Source: Candidatus Brocadiaceae bacterium
GTDB lineage: Bacteria; Planctomycetota; Brocadiia; Brocadiales; Bathyanammoxibiaceae
Length of the DNA stretch: 6,226 nt
Assembly (NCBI GenBank): GCA_030018855.1
Contig: JASEHG010000117.1
Location: 1 to 6,226, forward strand
Direction of reading: 5' to 3'
The stretch's first letter is position 1; each line of letters starts with the position of its first letter. The notes beneath the pieces are model-generated. The model searched no databases. It was not told the DNA's origin and saw only the letters and a program-made list of their open reading frames with translations. Of this stretch, positions 1-4,914 are shown in pieces. The position numbers and the translations under genes are program-made.

Positions 1-1562
1 TCATCCCCACTATAATAATCCTGGAATTCTTGCTGATATTGGGGATGGTACTCCAGTCTCTACACAAGGGGGTAAATGTAACTGCCCTGATAGAGCTAGC
101 CCCACATATATTTTTCTATTCCCTCCCTACGGCCTTACCTGTAGCCCTGCTGGCAACCACAGTGATTACCTATGGCCGCCTCAGCGGTGATAATGAACTG
201 TGGGCAATGCTTACCAGTGGGGTGCACTTATGGACTATAGTCCTGCCGGTGGCCCTCCTGGGGCTTCTTTTCAGCCTTCTCTCTTTGGGTATGAATGCCG
301 AGCTGTTGCCAAAGTCGTACCGCATGCTCAAGGCACTCCAGGAGAGGGCAGTTCAAGAAATCCTGGCCCAGACTGTCGGGGCCGCCCAGGGTAAGATGCG
401 TTTCCCTCCCTATTATGTTTATATCAGGTCTGCAGAGGAGGGTCTCTTTAAGGACGTAATTATAATGGAAACCACGGGGGAAAAGGTCTCCAGCATTATC
501 CTGGCAGACGAGGGGAGACTGACCATGGATTCTGACAACAATCTTATCCTCTTTGCCCTGAAGAAGGGGGAATTTATTAAGACGGATACCAAAACAGATT
601 CCCAGAGTCTAGCCGTTTCCCCTACAGCTATCGCCTTTGATGAGACCCTCTTTAAGGTCCCTTTGGGCCTTACGGAGTGGACCAAGTTTAAAAAGTATGC
701 GTCTCTACGTGAACTCTTTGAGCTTAAAAAAGATGTAAGAAATGAGATAAGGGGGTTAAAGGGCGTCCCAAGGGAGAGGAAGCTAACCCGCAGGGCCGTC
801 AGAGGCCGATTACAGGAGGCAGAAGAGGCTTACCAGAAGTTAGTAAACGAGAGGACTGCATTCCAGCTAGAGATAGTAAAATCGCAGGAGACCATTGCCA
901 AAGAAAAGGCTGGACAGGGGAACCTTGACAACGAAATCAAGGTCTCAGAAAACTACGTCCGTGTTGCGAAAGAGGCCCTCGGTACCCTCCTCTTGAGCAA
1001 GGAACTGACTGTCTCTGCAAAGCCCAAACAGGGAGGCCCTGACGATAGCGACGTTAAGATTAAGGAACTTACTAAGACGATAGAAAGAGAGCAGTCACAC
1101 ATAGAAAGGGCTGAGGAACAAAAGCAATTGGCAAATGAGACTATTGGACTGGAAGAACAGAATTTAGCCCACTACGCGGCTGAGGTTGAACGTCTGAATG
1201 CCCTGGAGCTAGACGCCGATGCCGAACGCGGCCGATGGAACCAAATACAGCGCCTGCGGGAGAAAATAGAGACCTACCGAGACATCTCTGTTGCCATCCA
1301 AAATAGATTATATCCGGCCTTCTCCTGCCTGGCCTTTGTGCTGGTGGGAATACCTATAGGAATAATGAGCCGCAGGGGAAATATCCTTATAGGTATCTTA
1401 ATAACCTTTGTCATAATCCTGGTGATATATTATCCCCTTGTAACAGTAGGGAAGGTACTAGCTACAGACATGCAGACACCCGTGATACTTACCTTATGGG
1501 GCCCCAATGTCATTATAACCGCCATAGCAGTGGTACTTCTAATAAAGGTCTTCAAGAAATAA
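1..1562 (+). CDS. LptF/LptG-family LPS export permease with long helical insertion (5' partial)
   Basis: Inner-membrane permease of the LptF/LptG (YjgP/YjgQ) family, which with the LptB ATPase extracts LPS and passes it to the periplasmic bridge. The frame is open to the left edge, and TM1 has already begun, so roughly 20-30 N-terminal residues are missing. The TTG at 30 is not a real start. Numbering from that TTG: TM2 about 31-48; the cytoplasmic coupling-helix motif GRLSGDNELWAMLTSGV at 49-65; TM3 about 67-88; a beta-rich jellyroll-like region about 120-215; a charged, Glu/Lys/Gln-rich helical region about 225-420; then TM segments about 429-447, 450-475 and 485-507. The family-typical NRLYPAF and LWGPN motifs are at 425-431 and 489-493. 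Usual family length is about 350-400 residues, so the helical insertion is the oddity. By topology it should be periplasmic. Whether the protein is LptF or LptG cannot be decided here. It is probably co-transcribed with the kinase-like gene one base downstream. Confidence 0.9.
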   Translation, partial: IPTIIILEFLLILGMVLQSLHKGVNVTALIELAPHIFFYSLPTALPVALLATTVITYGRLSGDNELWAMLTSGVHLWTIVLPVALLGLLFSLLSLGMNAELLPKSYRMLKALQERAVQEILAQTVGAAQGKMRFPPYYVYIRSAEEGLFKDVIIMETTGEKVSSIILADEGRLTMDSDNNLILFALKKGEFIKTDTKTDSQSLAVSPTAIAFDETLFKVPLGLTEWTKFKKYASLRELFELKKDVRNEIRGLKGVPRERKLTRRAVRGRLQEAEEAYQKLVNERTAFQLEIVKSQETIAKEKAGQGNLDNEIKVSENYVRVAKEALGTLLLSKELTVSAKPKQGGPDDSDVKIKELTKTIEREQSHIERAEEQKQLANETIGLEEQNLAHYAAEVERLNALELDADAERGRWNQIQRLREKIETYRDISVAIQNRLYPAFSCLAFVLVGIPIGIMSRRGNILIGILITFVIILVIYYPLVTVGKVLATDMQTPVILTLWGPNVIITAIAVVLLIKVFKK

Positions 1563-1563
1563 G

Positions 1564-3084
1564 GTGCAGAGATTTACCGAAAAACGCCTTAAAGACGTAA
1601 CCTGGTATGTCCCAATAGGACAAGAGGCATTACTGGAAGGGCTAGAGGGGCTAGTTAAATTCCCTGAAGGAGCGGGGGTAACTGTCCTCAAAAAGGGAAG
1701 GAAAAAGTCCTTTGCACTACTGGAAACCACAGTTAATGGAGGAGAGGTTTACGTCAAGACCTTCCGGGTGAAAGGTATACTCCAGCGCCTCAAGCATCAG
1801 TTTATTAAGTCTAAGGCCCTGAGAGAACTGGAGGTAAGCCTGGTGGCTCAGGAGAGGGGTATTCCCGTGGTACTCCCTCTGGCCGCTGGGGAGAAATACC
1901 AGGGGGGACTACTCCAGGAATCCTATCTCCTTATTCAAAGACTTCCAGGGGCCCTCAACCTCCTGGAATATCTCTGCACGAGAGACACCACTCACAGAGA
2001 TAAGGCAAGGGTGATAGGGGCACTGGGGAGACTCTCCAGAAAGACCCATGATGAGGGTATCCTCCAGGAAGATTTCGCCTTAAACAATTTCCTCCTGGCC
2101 AACCCTCAAGATGGTCAGATATTTCTCATTGACTTTGAACGCAGCCGGGTGAGCCAAGGACTCTCCACCGAAGAGAAGGAGTGGACCCTAGCCAAGCTCA
2201 ACCGCATCGGTGCTGATTTTGCCCTCACAGATAAATTCAGATTCCTTAAGGCCTATTGTAAGACCAAAGAGGAGTTTAGGGACCTTCCGAGATGGAAGAG
2301 GTTGGAGGCGTACACCCATCAAATCTTGAAGAGGGACGCCCAAAGGATCTCCAGTGCCTGCGTCAGGGGTGGCAGAGGCTATAAGTCGTATAAAGATGCC
2401 GGGCTGACATGTTATTTTCTTGAGGGATACCATCTGGAGGAACTTCTCGCTTTAGCCCCGACCAGGCAAGAGATACAAGAGGAACACCGGGGGCAATTCA
2501 ACCTCTCATGGTATACGGCAAAGATTAAAAGGGAGACGGCAGGAGAAACCGTACGGGTCTGCGAATTTTATTCCCAACAAAAAGGGATACCACTAGCCAT
2601 CCGCCTCAGGCGGACCTGGCAGGGTGCTAATGGACTCCGCAAGGCCTATTTCCCCGTGAGTCCTCCTGTGTCGGCCATAGAGTGGACACAAGCCAAAGGG
2701 TACAAGGGTGTACTTTTATTCAAGGAATTGGAAGGGGCGGAAGATATAAGAGACGTCCTGCAAAGATGCCCCCAATCTGCCCAGAGGAGGTATTCTATCC
2801 TCTGGCACGTTGCCAGATTTCTCTCCAGGTTACACAATTTTGGCACCTTTGCTTACAGTGTCTCTCCTGGAGATATCTCCCTGGTTAAAGACCGTACGGG
2901 TGTATATAAACCCTTCCTGACACGGCCCTATAATTTTCTGGTAAAAAAGTGTCTGGAACGAGGACACAGGGACAGAGAGATAGATATACAGAGGCTGGAA
3001 GACTACTTGCAAGGAATTCTAACCCAGGGGGAAAGAGACTATCTCAGGGGGCAGTACCTGCGATATACTAGCATCATTTCTTAG
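1564..3084 (+). CDS. WaaP/Kdo-kinase-like LPS kinase with C-terminal pseudokinase-like repeat
   Basis: Protein of 506 residues related to LPS core kinases (WaaP/KdkA/InaA type), which phosphorylate inner-core sugars at the cytoplasmic face using ATP. First domain, about 45-240: candidate ATP lysine K65 (VYVKTF), alpha-C glutamate E88 (ALRELE), a RGIPVVLPL segment at 99-107, catalytic-loop-like D170 with N175 (EDFALNNFLL), and a metal-binding D190 in LIDFERSR. Second domain, about 313-460: the same order of elements, but these positions are C333, K360, S432 and D437, and no LID motif follows, so it reads as a pseudokinase. GTG at 1564 is the first possible start after the in-frame TAA at 1543-1545, one base after the permease stop. 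The ribosome site is weak (AAAGG at 1544-1548), which suggests translational coupling. Sugar substrate is unknown. Family assignment is firm for the first half; the second half is my own domain comparison. Confidence 0.82.
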   Translation: MQRFTEKRLKDVTWYVPIGQEALLEGLEGLVKFPEGAGVTVLKKGRKKSFALLETTVNGGEVYVKTFRVKGILQRLKHQFIKSKALRELEVSLVAQERGIPVVLPLAAGEKYQGGLLQESYLLIQRLPGALNLLEYLCTRDTTHRDKARVIGALGRLSRKTHDEGILQEDFALNNFLLANPQDGQIFLIDFERSRVSQGLSTEEKEWTLAKLNRIGADFALTDKFRFLKAYCKTKEEFRDLPRWKRLEAYTHQILKRDAQRISSACVRGGRGYKSYKDAGLTCYFLEGYHLEELLALAPTRQEIQEEHRGQFNLSWYTAKIKRETAGETVRVCEFYSQQKGIPLAIRLRRTWQGANGLRKAYFPVSPPVSAIEWTQAKGYKGVLLFKELEGAEDIRDVLQRCPQSAQRRYSILWHVARFLSRLHNFGTFAYSVSPGDISLVKDRTGVYKPFLTRPYNFLVKKCLERGHRDREIDIQRLEDYLQGILTQGERDYLRGQYLRYTSIIS

Positions 3085-4124
3085 CCGTGGAGAAAGCCTG
3101 TCTTTTTACACGTACGGCATATAGTCCAAATAGTACCGTTTTCTTCTTTAGATAATACCTCCTTTCTGGCCGCTACGTACATCTCTCCATTCCATATCTC
3201 CTTAAAAGGCCTCTCCAGTATGTTGCCAAAAGAGTACCTCTCGCTATAGACAGAACAACAAGGCAGGACGGCACCATCCCAGTTTATTACCGTCTCGGTC
3301 CACAGGAGGTCGCAGTAAGTAGGGGCACGTTGCAACGTGCCCCTACCGTGTTTCCCAGTATTAAATATGTTGTACTCTGGGTTTTTGGGTAGCCAGTGTC
3401 CATCCCTGCGGATGGCCTCCCCGGCAGTCTCAAATATCTCCTTTCCCATATCTGGACGCATCTTCTTTATCTCCAGCCTTACACCCATCCCCCTGGCCAT
3501 CTCTTTGGCCTTCTCTGTCTCATGTTCATTGTGGCTGAAGACGTGAAAGAGCCAGACCAGTTCCGTCGGCGAGGCCAATCTTCTCTTCTCTCCGGCAAGA
3601 AATCTGAGATTCTCCATGACCAGATTGAAATCTCCCCCAACATGATAGATGGGATAGGTCTCTGGGCTAGCGGCATTACAAGAGACGTACATCTTCCTCA
3701 GGCCTGAGGAGAGGAGTGCCCGCATCTGGGCCTCGTCCAGCTTAAGGCTCAGGTTGGTACTTATCTTGACTGGTATGGCCCTGGCGCTAGCGTACTCTAT
3801 CATAGGCACCAGCTCAGGGTTGAGGAGGGGTTCACCCCAGTCGTAAAGGCGCAAGAGGAGGAGACCTCCTCCCAGTTCATCAATGACCTTCTTGAAGGTC
3901 TGGAGGGGCAGGAGTCCTTTTCTAGCCGAGGGGTCGTGCTGCCCCGTGGGGCAGAGGGGGCATCTGAGGTTGCAGACGTTACCAGACTCTACGCTGAGCT
4001 TTGCCGGGAGGTTATGGAGTCTGGATAGGCCCATCTTGTGCTCCAGTTGTCCCATCAGGAGATTGTACACCCTCCTGGGGGCGATACCCTGTAGCCGAGT
4101 GTTTAGGTTCTCCAATGCGAACAT
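3081..4124 (-). CDS. Radical SAM protein with SPASM/Twitch-type C-terminus
   Basis: Protein of 347 residues. The CxxxCxxC motif CNLRCPLCP (C51, C55, C58) binds the radical 4Fe-4S cluster that cleaves S-adenosylmethionine, and YDWGEPLLNP at 94-103 is the GGEP-type SAM-contact motif. The C-terminus has C271-x12-G-x4-C289, an adjacent C290, FGNI at 299-302, EIWN at 309-312 and ICRTC (C336, C339). That is a short SPASM/Twitch arrangement: it lacks the CX5CX3C extension of full SPASM domains and probably holds one auxiliary Fe-S cluster. Such proteins modify peptides or oxidise small substrates; no precursor peptide is visible nearby, so the substrate is unknown. The stop overlaps the stop of the converging kinase gene. 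A perfect 28-bp palindrome encodes residues 260-269, just before C271, without breaking the frame. Start choice is uncertain: GGAGGT lies directly against the ATG, whereas TTG at codon 4 is 9 bases away. Confidence 0.9.
   Translation of the reverse strand: MFALENLNTRLQGIAPRRVYNLLMGQLEHKMGLSRLHNLPAKLSVESGNVCNLRCPLCPTGQHDPSARKGLLPLQTFKKVIDELGGGLLLLRLYDWGEPLLNPELVPMIEYASARAIPVKISTNLSLKLDEAQMRALLSSGLRKMYVSCNAASPETYPIYHVGGDFNLVMENLRFLAGEKRRLASPTELVWLFHVFSHNEHETEKAKEMARGMGVRLEIKKMRPDMGKEIFETAGEAIRRDGHWLPKNPEYNIFNTGKHGRGTLQRAPTYCDLLWTETVINWDGAVLPCCSVYSERYSFGNILERPFKEIWNGEMYVAARKEVLSKEENGTIWTICRTCKKTGFLHG
3319..3346. repeat. Perfect 28-bp palindrome inside the radical SAM coding sequence
   Basis: The half-site GTAGGGGCACGTTG is followed directly by its exact reverse complement, giving 14 paired positions with no spacer. 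The flanking bases (A at 3318, C at 3347) do not pair, so the palindrome ends there. Read on the minus strand it encodes residues G260-T269 (GRGTLQRAPT) in the linker just before the first auxiliary-cluster cysteine. GTAGGGGC-type palindromes are, from memory, dispersed repeats in several environmental bacterial genomes, so this is probably a mobile palindromic element fixed in a gene. No second copy occurs in this window. Confidence 0.85.
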
Positions 4125-4130
4125 ACCTCC
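4125..4130 (-). promoter_or_regulatory. Ribosome binding site of the radical SAM gene (start-deciding)
   Basis: On the minus strand GGAGGT ends immediately before the ATG at 4124, with no spacer. A Shine-Dalgarno this strong normally sits 5-9 bases from its start. The in-frame TTG at 4113-4115 (codon 4) is 9 bases away, so the true protein may begin there and be three residues shorter. Both starts leave all motifs intact. Confidence 0.5.
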
Positions 4131-4149
4131 ATTGTAAAATGAAGATTGG

Positions 4150-4169
4150 AAATTTTAAATCTAAAATTT
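4150..4169. repeat. AT-only inverted repeat upstream of the radical SAM gene
   Basis: AAATTTTA (4150-4157) is separated by AATC from its exact reverse complement TAAAATTT (4162-4169). It lies between the radical SAM start and the left end of the MITE-like element, 26 bases upstream of the ATG. It could be an operator or simply part of AT-rich repeat-flanking sequence. Low complexity makes chance occurrence plausible. Confidence 0.35.
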
Positions 4170-4176
4170 TTAATTT

Positions 4177-4307
4177 GAGAACTCTGAAAAAGTCATCCCA
4201 ACGCTGTGTGTCATTCTGAGCGAAGCGAAGAATCTGGTTTTTTAGGAGATTCTTCGGTCGCTTCGCTCCCTCAGAATGACAAGCGAGTGGAATTTTTCAG
4301 AGGTCTC
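4177..4307. mobile_element. MITE-like non-coding element, 131 bp
   Basis: The left terminus GAGAACTCTGAAAAAG (4177-4192) matches the reverse complement of the right terminus (4292-4307, GAGACCTCTGAAAAAT) at 14 of 16 positions. Both ends are bordered by AATTT in direct orientation (4172-4176 and 4308-4312), a putative 5-bp target-site duplication. A second, inner inverted repeat starts exactly 33 bases in. There is no credible coding sequence. The element sits between ridA and the radical SAM gene, both on the minus strand. A partial second copy at 6140-6226 has the same terminus and the same 33-base offset. The family and the transposase that would move it are not identified. Confidence 0.7.
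4210..4280. repeat. Inner long hairpin (GTCATTCTGAG...CTCAGAATGAC repeat)
   Basis: The left arm at 4210-4235 (26 bases, beginning GTCATTCTGAGCGAAGCGAA) is complementary to the right arm at 4247-4280, which carries two extra 4-base inserts, GTCG (4257-4260) and CCCT (4268-4271). The loop is 11 bases. The paired blocks are 10, 7 and 9 bp. This sequence type is a widespread dispersed intergenic repeat in environmental bacteria (recalled, not searched). Transcribed from either strand it would fold into a strong stem, which may attenuate read-through or protect RNA between ridA and the radical SAM gene. There is no U-tract typical of an intrinsic terminator. Confidence 0.75.
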
Positions 4308-4331
4308 AATTTCCAATTTTCAATAGGTCCG

Positions 4332-4745
4332 TTATTTCTTTGGAGGTACCAGGGCATCGGCCACCACCTCTATCTGATATTTATTATTCAGGGCTGCTAT
4401 GCCAAGACAGGCCCTGGCAGGTGCCGACTTTATGTACTGGGTGTAAATCTTGTTCATAGCCTCCCAGTTCCTCATGTCGGTCAGGTACACAATGACCCTT
4501 ATGAGGTTATCCGTTGAGGTCCCAGCCGCCTCAAGTACCGCCACCATATTCTTGAAGGTGACATGACACTGCTCCTCAAAGTCTAGTGGTATCTCCCAAT
4601 TCTTCTCAGGGTTTCTCGGGATGGCGCCTCCACAAAATAGGACCCCCCCTTTCTGCAAGTCTGCCGAAGGAACCAGAGAGGCATCTGACATGAGTCCCTG
4701 ATGATACGTAAGACGTTTTGCACAATTTACCCTTTGGACAGGCAT
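4332..4745 (-). CDS. ridA: RidA/YjgF/UK114-family enamine/imine deaminase
   Basis: Protein of 137 residues, close to the usual 125-135. RidA proteins hydrolyse reactive enamine/imine intermediates such as 2-aminoacrylate released by PLP enzymes, acting as cytosolic trimers. Visible family motifs are GVLFCGGAIP (34-43), the helix FKNMVAVLEAAGTSTDNLIRVIVYLTD (65-90, quoted here only by its ends F65 and D90), and PARAC (109-113) followed by QIEVVADAL (124-132). R111, C113 and E126 have the same spacing as the catalytic-site Arg105, Cys107 and Glu120 of well-studied RidA, which argues for an active member of the Arg-containing subgroup. The usual SGQ is CGG here. The ATG has a strong Shine-Dalgarno, AAGGAGGG, and a clear promoter upstream. 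The gene is followed after 24 bases by the MITE-like element and then the radical SAM gene on the same strand; functional linkage is not evident. Confidence 0.93.
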   Translation of the reverse strand: MPVQRVNCAKRLTYHQGLMSDASLVPSADLQKGGVLFCGGAIPRNPEKNWEIPLDFEEQCHVTFKNMVAVLEAAGTSTDNLIRVIVYLTDMRNWEAMNKIYTQYIKSAPARACLGIAALNNKYQIEVVADALVPPKK

Positions 4746-4749
4746 ATTT

Positions 4750-4757
4750 CCCTCCTT
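4750..4757 (-). promoter_or_regulatory. Strong ribosome binding site of ridA
   Basis: On the minus strand AAGGAGGG is followed by four bases (AAAT) and the ATG at 4745. The AGGAGG core is five bases from the start. This fixes the ridA start and is the strongest ribosome site in the window. Confidence 0.85.
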
Positions 4758-4803
4758 GATTCAGGTTCTGCTGATGGTTTCTAAAGTATCTGACGCAATA
4801 TCC

Positions 4804-4818
4804 TCTCCAACTAGGAGA
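4804..4818 (-). other. Small hairpin at the 5' end of the predicted ridA transcript
   Basis: On the minus strand TCTCC-TAGTT-GGAGA forms a 5-bp stem with a 5-base loop. It starts about where transcription from the predicted ridA promoter should begin, 7-8 bases after the -10 box. It may shield the 5' end of the mRNA. The stem is short and could be chance. Confidence 0.35.
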
Positions 4819-4824
4819 TAAAAC

Positions 4825-4853
4825 TTTATATACCCAACTGCATAGAGTGTCAA
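4825..4853 (-). promoter_or_regulatory. Sigma70-type promoter of ridA
   Basis: Read on the minus strand: a perfect -35 TTGACA (4853-4848), a 17-base spacer (4847-4831) and the -10 TATAAA (4830-4825), one mismatch from consensus. Predicted transcription start is about 4816-4819, giving a leader of about 72 bases before the ATG at 4745. Box quality and optimal spacing make this a confident call. Confidence 0.75.
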
Positions 4854-4874
4854 TACGAGTGACCTTTCCGTTCA

Positions 4875-4903
4875 TTGACACAATGCATTGAATGGTATAG
4901 AAT
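4875..4903 (+). promoter_or_regulatory. Sigma70-type promoter of the Cache sensor gene
   Basis: A perfect -35 TTGACA (4875-4880), a 17-base spacer (4881-4897) and the -10 TAGAAT (4898-4903), one mismatch from consensus. It points away from the ridA promoter, with 21 bases between the two -35 boxes. Transcription should start about 4909-4911, only 4-6 bases before the ATG at 4915. The TTG at 4888 lies inside this promoter and is therefore an unlikely start. Confidence 0.7.
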
Positions 4904-4914
4904 TACCAAAAATC

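Noticed and set aside
419..685. Minus-strand reading frame of 88 residues inside the permease gene
   Set aside because: It is a shadow of the LptF/G frame, low in informative motifs and without a ribosome site.
3319..3346. The 28-bp palindrome as an intrinsic terminator
   Set aside because: It is inside a coding frame and is not followed by a T-tract on either strand.
3396..3707. Plus-strand reading frame of 103 residues antisense to the radical SAM gene
   Set aside because: It lies wholly within a gene with clear CxxxCxxC and SPASM motifs, has no recognisable domain and no ribosome site.
4131..4192. A promoter for the radical SAM gene in the AT-rich stretch
   Set aside because: The best pair on the minus strand, TTCTCA and TTTAAA with a 16-base spacer, matches consensus at only 4 of 6 each, which is not convincing in AT-rich DNA.
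4210..4280. The inner hairpin as a classical terminator of ridA
   Set aside because: The stem is strong but no U-run follows it on the minus strand, and its second copy shows it is part of a dispersed repeat.
4206..4517. Plus-strand reading frame of 103 residues starting in the hairpin repeat
   Set aside because: It begins inside the MITE-like element and continues antisense to ridA. The N-terminal part is translated repeat sequence.
4606..4881. Minus-strand reading frame of 91 residues overlapping ridA
   Set aside because: It runs through the ridA promoter and leader and then the wrong frame of ridA, with no family features.
4888..4914. TTG at 4888 as the start of the Cache gene
   Set aside because: It lies in the spacer between a TTGACA and a TAGAAT box, so a transcript from that promoter would not contain it. 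It also has no ribosome site.
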